Assembly: GCA_963705955.1 (NCBI GenBank)
Contig: CAVPLH010000006.1
Coordinates: 1,426,001-1,490,000 of the forward strand
DNA: 64,000 nt
Reading direction: 5' to 3'
Source: WHSW01 sp963705955
GTDB taxonomy: Bacteria > Actinomycetota > Thermoleophilia > Solirubrobacterales > 70-9
Part shown: positions 43,820 to 52,771 of the stretch, piece after piece
How positions within the stretch are numbered: position 1 is the first letter of the stretch
Layout of the letters: each line of letters begins with the position of its first letter
Translations under genes and position numbers: made by a program
Notes under the pieces: model-generated
Seen by the model: only the letters and a program-made list of their open reading frames with translations
The model's database searches: none
Told to the model about the DNA's origin: nothing

Positions 43820-44593
43820 TCAGCCGCCGCGCGGCGTCCAGCGGAAGAAGCGGATCGCGAGCACGAGCCCGAGCGCCCCCCACGCGGCGACGATCGCCAG
43901 GTCGCCCCACTCGAACCCCGCGCCGGAGGTCGCCGGATCGTAGGCGGTGAAGAAGGCCTGAAAGAAATGCCGGACCGGGAAGAGGTCCGCGACGTGGAGC
44001 ACTCCGTCGGGAATCTCGGTCTCCGGGATGAACACCCCGGAGAGGAAATACAACGGCAGGACGGCGATGTTGGTGACCGCGGGCGCGGCGTCCTCGGTCG
44101 GAATGATCGCGGTCAGGGCGACCCCGAGACAGGCAAAGCTCGCCGCGCCGATCGCCAGCGTGATCAGCACCGCCGGCGCCCGATCCCACGGGATCGGGAC
44201 CCCGTAGGCGATCTTGCCGAGCCCGCAGACGACGACCAGCATCAGGACCGAGATCACGATCGCGTTGCCGCCGCGCCCGGCGAAGAACACCCAGGACGGA
44301 AGCGGGGTCCCGCGGCCACGCTTCAGGATCCCGTTCTCACGGTCGGTGGTGAGGCGGATCGCGACGCTCTGCAAGGTCGCCGAGACGACCGCGAGGGTGA
44401 GGATGGCGGGGACGTAGTAGGCCGTCGTCCTCAGCCCGCCGAGCTGCTCGAGCCGGTCGTCGCCGAAGATCAGCTCGAAGATGACGAGGAAGACGAGCGG
44501 CAGCGCGACGGTGAAGAAGACCGCAGCGGGGTTGCGCCAGAACGTCTTCTGGTCGTAACGGAACTGGTGCAGGGCGAGCGCGAATCCGCTCAC
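43820..44593 (-). CDS. ABC-2 type transporter permease
   Basis: 257 aa with six membrane segments, the membrane half of the exporter encoded with the next ATPase. 'LALHQFRYDQKTFWRNPAAVFF' is the typical N-terminal amphipathic arm; 'DRENGILKRGRGTPLPSWVFF' is the cytoplasmic coupling loop; 'PLYFLSGVFIPETEIPDGV' is the conserved ABC2_membrane motif. Start GTG 44593 overlaps the ATPase stop as GTGA once the ATPase frame is repaired, which supports that repair. Confidence 0.92.
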   Translation of the reverse strand: MSGFALALHQFRYDQKTFWRNPAAVFFTVALPLVFLVIFELIFGDDRLEQLGGLRTTAYYVPAILTLAVVSATLQSVAIRLTTDRENGILKRGRGTPLPSWVFFAGRGGNAIVISVLMLVVVCGLGKIAYGVPIPWDRAPAVLITLAIGAASFACLGVALTAIIPTEDAAPAVTNIAVLPLYFLSGVFIPETEIPDGVLHVADLFPVRHFFQAFFTAYDPATSGAGFEWGDLAIVAAWGALGLVLAIRFFRWTPRGG

Positions 44594-45547
44594 GATTCCT
44601 CCACCGCCGCGGCGCCGACCGGGCTCGGCTCGGGCTCGCCGGCCGGGCCGGCGGTCAGCTCCAGATAGATGTCCTCGAGGGTCGGGCGGCGCACCTGCAG
44701 GCCCTCGAGGTCGAGCGAGCGTTCCAGCGCCCAGCCGGTGAGCGCGTTGAGCAGCGCGACCGGGTGGTCCGTGGTCAGGACCAGCTCGCCGTCAGTCGGC
44801 CGCCGCCGGGACGGGCGTCCCCGGCAACTCGCTCGCCGATACGCCGGCCGGGAGCCGGAAGCTGATCGTCGCCGGCCGGCGCTCGCGGTCGCCGAGCTCG
44901 TCCGGGCGGCCCTCGGCGACGATCGCGCCGCGCGCGATGATCGCGACCCGGTCGGCGAGCCGCTGCGCCTCGTCCATGTAGTGCGTGGTCAGGAACACGG
45001 TCTTGCCGAGGTCGCGCAGGCCGGCGATCACGTCCCAGGCCTGGCGCCGCGCCGAGGGGTCGAAGCCGGTCGTCGGCTCGTCGAGAAAGAGGAGGTCGGG
45101 ATCGCCGATCAGCGCGACGCCGACGTCGAGCCGTCGAAGCTGTCCTCCGGAGAGGGCGCCGGCGCGGGTGTCGGCCCGCTCGCCGAGCCCGACGTGATCG
45201 ATCGTCCGCTCGACCGGGAGCGGCTCGCGGTAGTAGCCGGCGTAGAGGTCGAGCGTCTCGCGGACGGTGAGCTCGGGCCGCATCCGGCACTGCTGGAGGA
45301 CGATCCCGATCCGCTCCCGCCACTCGCGGCCGGCCGTTCCGGGGTCGGCTCCGAGCACCGAGACCTCACCTGCGCTGCGGTCGCGGTAGCCCTCGAGGAT
45401 CTCGACCGTGGTCGTCTTCCCGGCGCCGTTCGGCCCCAGGAACGCGAACACCTCCCCGGCCCGGACCTCGAGCTCGATCCCGCGCACCGCCTCGAACTCG
45501 CCGTAGGACTTGCGGAGGCCGGAGACGACGATGACGGGCTCGCTCAC
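44590..45547 (-). CDS. ABC transporter ATP-binding protein, frame shift near 44795
   Basis: 318 aa when repaired. Walker A 'GPNGAGKTTTVEILEG' (about 38-53), signature 'LSGGQLRRLDV', Walker B 'LLFLDEPTTGFDPSARR', switch His in 'LTTHYMDEAQRLAD'. As read, the protein stops at 'PVPAAAD' just after the regulatory domain begins; dropping one T at about 44794 continues 'DGELVLTTDHPVALLNALTG' to 'RPTLEDIYLELTAG' and ends overlapping the permease start. That C-terminus is normal for CcmA/DrrA-like exporters. Substrate unknown. Confidence 0.93.
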
Positions 45548-45586
45548 CCGAGCGATTCTATGGAGCGGCCGGATCCGCTCCTCGCG

Positions 45587-46435
45587 CTATCCGAGCTCGA
45601 CGTCGCGATGCACGACGCGGACCGAGACGTCGTCGCGAGCCGAGAGGTGGCGTGCGATCCGGTCGGCGACCGTGACCGAGCGGTGGCGCCCCCCGGTGCA
45701 GCCGATCGCGATCGTCAGGTGTGTCTTGCCCTCGGCGATGTAGGCGGGAAGCAGGAAGTCGAGCAGCGACAGCATCCGCCGGTAGTACTCGCTCGCGAGC
45801 TCGCCCGCCTCGACGTGTTCGACGACCTCGGGGTCGCGCCCGGTCAGCGGCCTCAGGTCCTCGCGGTAGTGGGGGTTGGGCAGGAAGCGGACGTCGAAGA
45901 CGAGGTCGGCGTCTCGCGGCGGCCCGTTCTTGAACCCGAAGGTGAGGATGTTGACCGCCAGCCGGGCGGTCGAGCGGGGGCCGAGGAGATCGGTCGCGAT
46001 CCGCCGCCGCAGCATCGCACCGGTGAGGCCACTGGTGTCCATGACGACGTCGGCGCGCTCGCGCAGCGGGCCGAGCACCTCGCGCTCGGCGCGGATTCCC
46101 TCGATCGCCCGGCCCTCCGGCGCCAGCGGGTGGCGCCGGCGCGTCTCCTTGAACCGGTCGAGGAGCGTCGCCTCGTCCGCCTCGAGGAAGAGCACCGTCG
46201 GGTCGAGGCCCTCCTGCTCGAGCTCCCCGAGGACGGCGACCAGTTCGGCGAAGTACTCGCGCCCGCGGACGTCGGTGACCACCGCCGCGCGGCGGACGCC
46301 GGTACCGCCGTGGACGAACAGCTCGCCGAGCGAGGCGATCATCCGCGGCGGCAGGTTGTCGACGCAGAAGTAGCCCGAGTCCTCGAACGCCGCGATCGCC
46401 TCCGACTTGCCGGCACCCGAGTAGCCGGTGATCAC
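45587..46435 (-). CDS. rapZ: RapZ family RNase adapter / nucleotide-binding protein
   Basis: 282 aa from GTG 46435. Walker A 'ITGYSGAGKSEAIAAFED', 'GYFCVDNLPPRMIASL', 'VTDVRGREYFAEL', and the C-terminal 'IAIGCTGGRHRSVTVADRIA' are the RapZ (YvcJ) set. In Actinobacteria this gene lies beside uvrC and whiA-type genes; here it follows uvrC. The first beta strand 'VDLFVITGYS' begins before the only standard start, and the frame is open upstream to the uvrC stop (46535), so the true start is probably earlier and non-standard (for example CTG 46441). Binds nucleotides and, in some species, regulates glmS or competence RNA. Confidence 0.92.
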   Translation of the reverse strand: MITGYSGAGKSEAIAAFEDSGYFCVDNLPPRMIASLGELFVHGGTGVRRAAVVTDVRGREYFAELVAVLGELEQEGLDPTVLFLEADEATLLDRFKETRRRHPLAPEGRAIEGIRAEREVLGPLRERADVVMDTSGLTGAMLRRRIATDLLGPRSTARLAVNILTFGFKNGPPRDADLVFDVRFLPNPHYREDLRPLTGRDPEVVEHVEAGELASEYYRRMLSLLDFLLPAYIAEGKTHLTIAIGCTGGRHRSVTVADRIARHLSARDDVSVRVVHRDVELG

Positions 46436-46534
46436 GAACAGGTCGACCCGGGAGCCGAAGAGGGTCTCAGTCTCGCCCGAGATGTCCCGGGTCCCCCTGT
46501 CGGCCGGCGGATCGTATTCCGCGAGCGAGCGCCA

Positions 46535-48404
46535 CTATCCGGCCTTGTTGAGCTGGCGATGGATGTCGCGGGCGAGCCGGCCCGGGATTCCCGGAACGGC
46601 CTCGAGCTCCTCGCGCGACGCGGCGACGATCCGGTCCGGGGAGCCGAAGTGCTCGAGCAGCGCCCGCTTGCGGATCGGGCCGACACCGCGCAGCTCGTCG
46701 AGCAGTGAGCTCGTCATCGCCTTCGCGCGCCGGCCTCGGTGGTGGTCGAGCGCGAACCGGTGCGCCTCGTCGCGGACCCGCTGCAGGAGTCGGGAGGCCT
46801 CGGAGTCGGCCGGGATCGCGAGCGGGTGCGGCGCGACCGGGGACGAACACCTCCTCGAGCCGCTTTGCGAGCCCGATCACCGCCGTGCCGCGCTCGACCA
46901 GCGGTCCGAGCGCCCGCATCCCGGACGACAGCTGGCCCTTGCCGCCGTCGATCACGACCAGGTCCGGGACCGAGGCGAAGCTCTCGTCGCGCTCCGGGTC
47001 GTGGGGGGAGCGGTCCGACTGCTCGAGCAGCTGGCCGACTCGGCGCGCCAGCACCTCCTCCATCGACGCGAAGTCGTCGGCGCCCGCCGACCTGTCGGCC
47101 CGGATCCGAAAGCGGCGGTAATCGGACTTCCGCGGCGCGCCCCCGGTGAACACGACCATCGACGCGACCGTGTGCTCGCCGCCGATGTTCGAGATGTCGA
47201 AGCCCTCGATCCGCACCGGCAGCGAGTCGAGCCCGAGCGCGTCCTGCAACGCCGACAGCGCGTCGACCCGCTGGGCGCGGCGGCGCTCCTGGCGGAGGCG
47301 ATCCTGGGCGAGCGACAGCGAGGCGTTGCGAGCCGCGAGCTCGCGCAGCCGGCGCTTCGTACCGCGCTCGGCGACCCGCACCTCGACCGGGCCGCCCCGG
47401 CGCACCGAGAGCGCCTCGGCGATCAGGTCGGCGCGGTCGCGCACCGCGGGCCCGACGACGACGAGCCGCGGGATCGCCGGCGCCGCGGAGTAGTACTGGG
47501 CGAGGAACTCCTCGGTCACCTCGTCCTCGTCGCGCTCGGCCTCGTTGGCGAGGTAGAAGCCGTGGCGCTCGGCGAGGACGCCGTCGCGGACCTGAAAGAC
47601 CTGCGCGTTGGCCTCCGCGCCCTCGACCGCGACCGCGACCAGGTCGGCGCTCTCGAGCGACTCGCCGGCGACGCTGCGCCGCTCCATCAGCGAGCGAACC
47701 GCCTCGAGCCGGTCGCGGTAGACGGCGGCGCGCTCGAACTCCTCCTCGCGGGCGGCTTCGGCCATCTTCCGCTCCAGGTCGCGCTCGACGTCGCGATACC
47801 GGCCGGAGAGGAAGTCGACGATCGCGTCGATCCCGCGCCGGTACTCCTCGCGGTCGACGTAGCCGACGCAGGGCGCCGCACAGCGCTTGATGTAGTAGTC
47901 GAGGCAGGGCACGCCGGAACGCCGCCCGGGCTCGGGCCCCTCACAGGTCCGGTACTGGAACAGGCGCCCGAGCAGGTCGAGCGTCTCGCGAACCCGCTTC
48001 GCCGAGGAATAGGGCCCGAAGTAGACCCGCGCCGAGCGGTGCCGCTCGCGGGTGAAGTAGACCCGCGGGAACTCCTCGTCGAGGCTGATCCCGATGTAGG
48101 GATAGGACTTGTCGTCGCGCAGGCGGATGTTGAAGCGCGGCCGGTGGCGCTTGATGAACTGCTGCTCGGCGAGCAGCGCCTCGGCCTCGGTCTCGGTGAC
48201 GAGGAAGTCGATCGACGCCACCTGCGCGACCATCTCGGCGCCGCGGGTCGACTTGCCCGCGAAGTGGCCCGCGACGCGCTTTCGGATCGAGGTCGCCTTG
48301 CCGACGTAGATCACCGCGCCGCGCTCGCTCTTGAACAGGTAGACGCCGGGCTGGTCGGGCAGCCGCTTGCGCTGCTCGTCGATGCTCAGCGTGTTCTCGC
48401 CCAC
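46535..48404 (-). CDS. uvrC: Excinuclease ABC subunit C, frame shift near 46825
   Basis: 622 aa when repaired. GIY-YIG nuclease at the N-terminus ('PGVYLFKSERGAVIYVGKAT'), Cys cluster 'GVPCLDYYIKRCAAPCVGYV', UVR motif 'MAEAAREEEFERAAVYRDRL', RNase H-like endonuclease ('IEGFDISNIGGEHTVASMVV', 'DLVVIDGGKGQLSSGM'), and tandem helix-hairpin-helix 'LRGVGPIRKRALLEHFGSPD'. The last 90 residues are in another frame: 'EEVFVPGRAAP' joins 'LAIPADSEASRLLQRVRDEA' when one C near 46825 is dropped. Makes both incisions in nucleotide excision repair. Start ATG 48404. Confidence 0.94.
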
Positions 48405-48466
48405 GGGCTAGAGGTTAGGGTTCGCGGCCGCCGTTCAATCCAGCCTTCGAGGAGGCAATTTCCGCA

Positions 48467-49297
48467 ATGAGCGCCGCAACCAGTCCCTCGCCGCCCGACC
48501 TCTCCACCCTCTCGCTCGAAGTCGACGGCGAGATCGGAACGCTGACCCTGAACCGGCCCGACTCGCTCAACGCGATGAGCCCGGAGCTGATCTTCGAGCT
48601 CACGGTCGCCGCGGGCTGGCTCGCCGACCAGGCGCCGCTGCGGGCGCTGATCGTCACCGGCGCGGGCGAGCGGGCGTTCTCGTCCGGCGGTGACGTGAAC
48701 TGGTTCAAGGGCGGGATCGACGACCCCGACGTCGACCTGCCGGCCGACGTGCGCCGCGGGGCCGAGGTCCTCCACCATGCGATCGTCGACTTCCGCCGCA
48801 TCCCCTATCCGGTGATCGGGGCCGTGAACGGCGTCGCCGCGGGGGCCGGGTTCTCGCTGGCGCTGATGTGCGATCTGCGGATCGCGTCGTCGAACGCGGC
48901 CTTCGTCTGCGCCTACGGGCGGATCGGAGCCTCGCCGGACGGCGGCATGACCTACTTCCTGCCCCGGGTCGTCGGGCCCGACCGGGCGCTCGCGCTGCTG
49001 CTCAACGATCCGCTGCTCTCCGCCGATCAGGCGCTCGAGATCGGCATCGTCTCGAAGGTCGTCGAGCCGGCCGAGCTGATCTCGGTCGCGCGCCAGAAGG
49101 CCGAGAGCCTCGCCGCGAAGGCGCCGCACTACGTGCGGATGGCGAAGCTGCTCGTCGGGCAGAGCCTCGACAACTCGCTCACCGAGCATCTGCAGGTCGA
49201 GCGCCACGGGATCGCCGACTCGATGGCAACCGAGGACCTGCGCGAGGGCGTCACCGCCTTCTTCGAGGGCCGCGAGCCGACCTTCACCGGACGCTAG
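48467..49297 (+). CDS. Enoyl-CoA hydratase/isomerase family protein
   Basis: 276 aa crotonase-fold protein. 'LTLNRPDSLNAMSPELIFEL', oxyanion loop 'GERAFSSGGDVNWFKGG', second loop 'VNGVAAGAGFSLALMCDLRI', and 'AYGRIGASPDGGMTYFLPRV', where the usual catalytic Glu of 'PE' is not obvious: Asp-Gly replaces the hydratase pattern as in isomerase or PaaG-like members. Start ATG 48467 with GAGGCAA 5' of it. Divergent from uvrC. Acyl substrate not determinable. Confidence 0.9.
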   Translation: MSAATSPSPPDLSTLSLEVDGEIGTLTLNRPDSLNAMSPELIFELTVAAGWLADQAPLRALIVTGAGERAFSSGGDVNWFKGGIDDPDVDLPADVRRGAEVLHHAIVDFRRIPYPVIGAVNGVAAGAGFSLALMCDLRIASSNAAFVCAYGRIGASPDGGMTYFLPRVVGPDRALALLLNDPLLSADQALEIGIVSKVVEPAELISVARQKAESLAAKAPHYVRMAKLLVGQSLDNSLTEHLQVERHGIADSMATEDLREGVTAFFEGREPTFTGR

Positions 49298-49303
49298 CTG
49301 CGG

Positions 49304-49330
49304 TTGACGGCGAGCGCCGACGCGTACACT
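49304..49330 (+). promoter_or_regulatory. Promoter candidate for the cupredoxin gene
   Basis: TTGACG (49304-49309) and TACACT (49325-49330) with a 15-bp spacer, shorter than optimal, directly after the hydratase stop and 95 bp before the cupredoxin start. Confidence 0.4.
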
Positions 49331-49425
49331 TTTCCTGCTCGGCGGACAGATCCCGCCCGGCGGGCACGCGGGCGCGCTCGGCGCAACGACGAGTGGCGCC
49401 CGGACTCCGAGGAAAGGACCGTCGA

Positions 49426-49842
49426 ATGAAGAAGCTCACACTCGCGCTCGCACTCGTGGCGCTTGCCGCCCTCGGGCTCGCCGCCTGCGGGGGCGGTAGC
49501 GACAGCAGCTCGACCACGTCGGCGTCGTCCAGCACGACGACGAGCGCCGGCGGCGGCGCGACGCTTGCGGTCGAGGCGGACCCGAACGGCCAGCTCGCCT
49601 ACACGAAGGATTCGCTGTCGACGACCGCCGGCGACGTGACGATCGAGTTCAACAATCCTTCCTCGCTCACGCACGACGTGGTGATCGAGGACGCGGACGG
49701 CAACCAGGTCGCCGCCACCGACATGATCGCCGGCGGGACGACGAGCACCGATGCGAAGCTCGACCCGGGCACCTTCACCTACTTCTGCTCGGTCGACGGC
49801 CATCGCGCCGCCGGCATGGAGGGCACGCTGACCGTCAAGTAG
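49426..49842 (+). CDS. Cupredoxin (plastocyanin-like) lipoprotein
   Basis: 138 aa. Ribosome site GAGGAAAGGA precedes ATG 49426. Signal peptide with lipobox 'LGLAACGGGS' at about 16-25, a Ser/Thr linker, then a blue-copper fold: ligands His in 'SLTHDVVIED', Cys in 'TYFCSVDGH', His in the same stretch and Met in 'RAAGMEGTLTVK'. All four type 1 copper ligands are present, so it should carry electrons at the outer membrane face. No oxidase genes are beside it; partner unknown. Confidence 0.93.
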   Translation: MKKLTLALALVALAALGLAACGGGSDSSSTTSASSSTTTSAGGGATLAVEADPNGQLAYTKDSLSTTAGDVTIEFNNPSSLTHDVVIEDADGNQVAATDMIAGGTTSTDAKLDPGTFTYFCSVDGHRAAGMEGTLTVK

Positions 49843-49850
49843 CGGGGCGA

Positions 49851-50318
49851 TCAGGCAGCGAGGGCCCGGCCGACGGAATCGGCGACGCAGACGGGCTTCT
49901 CGCCGCCCTCGCGCTCGAGCGTGAACCGGGTCACGACCTGGTACCAGCCGTCGCCGAGCTCGTCGACGGTGAGGATCTCGGCGGTCGCGCGGACCTTGGC
50001 GCCCGCGGGCACCGGGGCCGGAAAGCGGACCCTGTTCCAGCCGTAGTTGATCCCGAGCTTGACGCCCTGCTGGTCGATCAGCCGGCCGCGCAGGCCGTCG
50101 ATCAGCGACAGGGTGAGGTTGCCGTGCGCGATCGTCGTCCCGAACGGGCTCTCCCGCTTCGCGCGCTCGACGTCGACGTGGATCCACTGGTCGTCACGCG
50201 AGATCTCGGCGAACTTGTCGATGTCGGCCTGGGTGACCTCGACCCAGTCGCTGGGACCGATCGGCTTGCCGATCAGCTCCCGCAGCTCGTCGATTCCGGA
50301 GATCGTCAGCGGCGCCAT
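49851..50318 (-). CDS. MaoC-like (R)-hydratase family protein
   Basis: 155 aa, single hot-dog fold. The hydratase motif is 'ISRDDQWIHVDVERAKRESP' followed by 'FGTTIAHGNLTLSLI': the Asp and His of the MaoC active site are both present. Start ATG 50318. Such proteins hydrate enoyl-CoAs in the R form. It converges with the cupredoxin gene (8 bp). The two crotonase genes in the window suggest fatty-acid or related acyl-CoA metabolism, with no operon link. Confidence 0.92.
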   Translation of the reverse strand: MAPLTISGIDELRELIGKPIGPSDWVEVTQADIDKFAEISRDDQWIHVDVERAKRESPFGTTIAHGNLTLSLIDGLRGRLIDQQGVKLGINYGWNRVRFPAPVPAGAKVRATAEILTVDELGDGWYQVVTRFTLEREGGEKPVCVADSVGRALAA

Positions 50319-50452
50319 CAGCAGGGAGCCTAGATCTTCAGCCCACCGATCGAGCTGCGGGTTTGGTCCGCGTCAGGCTGACGAACCCTACGCTCGGCGG
50401 CCGCACCTGGCAGCGCCCGACGCGCGACACCCGCCGAGCGGCCTCGCGATAA

Positions 50453-51730
50453 CTAGCGCTTCAGCCTTACGCTCAGCTTCTCGCTGGTGCTGCTCCCCGC
50501 CCGGTCGGTGAGCTTGACCTCGAGCTTCGCGGTCGGCTTCCTTCCCCGCTGGAGTCCCGCGGCGATCCTCTTGGCCGCGCCCTTTCGCCTCGGCTTCAGC
50601 ACCAGCGTGCCGGCCTCGCCCGCCGCAACCTCCGCCGTCTTCGGCTTCAGCTTGTAGACGTGCTTTGCGTTCAGCTTGCCGCTGACCGTGGCGGTGAGCG
50701 CCTCCTCGGCCCTTACCTTGACCGCTACGTGGATCCGGGTGCCCCTGCACCTCTGGGTCGGCCTCGCGGTGGCGCTGCCGTCGACGGAGGGCGGCGGCGG
50801 GCCGCCAGTCCAGTAGATGTGGTCGGCACCGACTGCCAGGCCGACGGGGTTGTTGGGTGCGGGGGTGAAACCGAGGTCGGTTCCTGTGCCGTCGAGGTTG
50901 GCGCGGCCGATCCCCGCCGTGAAGTAGCCGATCCGGCCCCCCGGCCAGAACCCGGAGAAGTAGACGTGGGCGTCGTCGACCGCGAGGTCGAACACTGAGA
51001 CCGGAAGAAAGGCCGGCGTGCACGGGTCGATGGATGACGCACATGCCGGGGCGCCCGATCCGTCGAGGTTGGCGCGAAAGACCTCAATGCCCGCTCCCCA
51101 ATAGATATGGCCGGCGCCGACGGCGAGGCCCGCGCTTCCGTAGCTGATTGGCCCGATGAAGCCCGAATCGGCACCGGTGCCGTCGAGGTTGGCGCGGCCG
51201 ATCCAGCCGAGGCGAGGGCCCCCTGCGTTTTCGCTCGTCCATCCCCAGAAGATCTGATCGGCCCCGACCTCGATGTCGAACGCGCGCTCACCGATCGCGG
51301 CGACGAAGTCGGGGTCGACCCCGCTGCCATCGAGATTTGCGCGACCGATCGTTCGCGCGTCGGAGTCGACCCAGTAGATGTGGTCGGCGCTGACCGCGAG
51401 ACCGCCGTATCCGACCCCGGCGATGAACTCTGGCTCGACGTCGGTGCCGTCGAGGTTGGCGCGTCCGATCCACCCCTCATACGAGCCGCCGCTCTGGATC
51501 GACCATGTCCAGTAGACGTGGCCGGCATCGACGGCGACATCGAGCGGGGTCGCGTCCGCGGGCGTCGTGACGAAGCCCGGTTCGATGCCCGTGCCGTCGA
51601 GGTTGGCGCGACCTATCGCGCCCTCGGCGCGCGGGACCAGCGCCAGGCAGATCAGGCAGAAGGCGAGCGCCGCGGCGACGATCGTCAGCGCCGAAAGGGC
51701 GCGTCCGCTGAGGTTCCGCGTCAGAGCCAT
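50453..51730 (-). CDS. Secreted beta-propeller protein with 'IGRANLDGTG' repeats (YWTD/LDLR class B-like)
   Basis: 425 aa. Signal peptide at about 8-38 ('LTIVAAALAFCLICLALVP'). At least six repeats of about 45-50 residues follow, each with 'IGRANLDGTG...F(V/I)' and then 'LAV...DHIYW'; the second strand matches the YWTD-type blades of LDL-receptor-like propellers, so a six-bladed propeller is expected. The C-terminal 100 residues are a basic beta domain ('LNAKHVYKLKPKTAEVAAG', 'AKLEVKLTDRAGSS') found at the end of many secreted actinobacterial proteins. Ligand unknown. Start ATG 51730. Confidence 0.88.
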   Translation of the reverse strand: MALTRNLSGRALSALTIVAAALAFCLICLALVPRAEGAIGRANLDGTGIEPGFVTTPADATPLDVAVDAGHVYWTWSIQSGGSYEGWIGRANLDGTDVEPEFIAGVGYGGLAVSADHIYWVDSDARTIGRANLDGSGVDPDFVAAIGERAFDIEVGADQIFWGWTSENAGGPRLGWIGRANLDGTGADSGFIGPISYGSAGLAVGAGHIYWGAGIEVFRANLDGSGAPACASSIDPCTPAFLPVSVFDLAVDDAHVYFSGFWPGGRIGYFTAGIGRANLDGTGTDLGFTPAPNNPVGLAVGADHIYWTGGPPPPSVDGSATARPTQRCRGTRIHVAVKVRAEEALTATVSGKLNAKHVYKLKPKTAEVAAGEAGTLVLKPRRKGAAKRIAAGLQRGRKPTAKLEVKLTDRAGSSTSEKLSVRLKR

Positions 51731-51864
51731 CTGTTTTCACCCGATTTCGCGCGAGTTGACTGTCCTGCCGGTTGGCACAGGTGTCAACCCCCCGCGCATG
51801 CGGAGTTGCGGCCCGGCAAGGATCCCGCCCGGCGCGAGCCGAGGCGACCGTCCATCCCGCGTCC

Positions 51865-52674
51865 TCAGTCGACCAGCCGCACCTCGAGCGTCGGCGGCGG
51901 CGCGATCGCGCCCGCCCCGCCCATCAACCCGAGGATCCGGGCGACGTAGGCCTGGGTCTCTGAGATCGCCGGCACGCAGCCGCACGCGGCGATCGGGCCG
52001 GGCCCGGCGTTGTAGGCGGCGAGCGCCAGCGATACCTGGCCGAACTGCTCTAGCAGGTTCGCCATCAGGTGCGCCTGGGCGTCGATCGCGACGGGGGCGT
52101 CGAACGGATCCGAGAGCCCGTAGGCGCTCGCGGTCGCCGGCATGAACTGGGCGATCCCCTGTGCGCCGGCCGGCGAGACCGCGAACGGGTTGAAGTTCGA
52201 CTCTGCCATCAACTGGGCGGCGAGCAATGCCGCGGGCACGTTCCAGCGTTCCGCCGCGGCGGCGATCGCGTCGCGGTAGCGGACCGGGACGAAGGCCGGG
52301 AGGCCGGCCCCGGCCGACCCGCCGTCGGCGCTGCCCGCAGACGCCGCGACACGGTCGCCCTCCGCCGAGCACGGATCGGGCCCAGCGTCGAAGCCGAAGT
52401 GCCACGGCTCCCAGGGGTAGCGCCTCACGAAGCCGAACCGGCCTGCGTTCGCCGCCAGCCACCCGTAGGCGGTGGGGGGCCCGAGGTCGAGCTCGGTGGC
52501 GCAGCGGTGCAGCGAGGTCCCCGGAGGCGCGACCCATTTCGGGTCCGGGTGTGCGGCGAACAGCGCCGCCTGCTCGGCGTCGGAGCGGAAGCCGGAGTTG
52601 ACGATCAGCGACAGTCCGGCGGACGACGCCGCCCGGGCCAGGCGGTCGAACGCCCCAGCGACGTCGGGCCGCAT
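51865..52674 (-). CDS. VanY-like D,D-carboxypeptidase plus lytic transglycosylase, 5' end lost at a repeat
   Basis: 269 aa with two domains. Residues 1-95 are a VanY peptidase: 'LSLIVNSGFRSDAEQAALFA', 'GTSLHRCATELDLG' (zinc His/Asp) and 'PWEPWHFGF'. Residues 115-255 are a soluble lytic transglycosylase: catalytic Glu in 'AAQLMAESNFNPFAVSPAGA', then 'GIAQFMPATASAYG' and 'ALAAYNAGPGPI'. The gene has no signal peptide, although both domains act outside; its ATG (52674) is only 1 bp from the 50-bp repeat copy at 52676. The original 5' end was therefore probably replaced by that repeat. It may be inactive in place. Confidence 0.88.
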   Translation of the reverse strand: MRPDVAGAFDRLARAASSAGLSLIVNSGFRSDAEQAALFAAHPDPKWVAPPGTSLHRCATELDLGPPTAYGWLAANAGRFGFVRRYPWEPWHFGFDAGPDPCSAEGDRVAASAGSADGGSAGAGLPAFVPVRYRDAIAAAAERWNVPAALLAAQLMAESNFNPFAVSPAGAQGIAQFMPATASAYGLSDPFDAPVAIDAQAHLMANLLEQFGQVSLALAAYNAGPGPIAACGCVPAISETQAYVARILGLMGGAGAIAPPPTLEVRLVD

Positions 52675-52675
52675 C

Positions 52676-52725
52676 GGCTTGCCTATGCGGCACTTGTTCG
52701 GGCCGATCGCCGTGGAGGGCTAGGC
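52676..52725 (+). repeat. 50-bp direct repeat, copy 1
   Basis: Matches 54169-54218 with three mismatches; both read GGCTTGCCTATGCGGCACTT at their start and end ...GTGGAGGGCTAGGC. In copy 2 it encodes the last residues (GLPMRHLFGPIPVEG) of the recombinase remnant, so copy 1 is likely another recombinase 3' end. It abuts the VanY gene. Confidence 0.93.
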
Positions 52726-52771
52726 CCAGCGTGATGGCTTAGTTATGCGGTTTCTCGCTTCCGCGCGTCAA

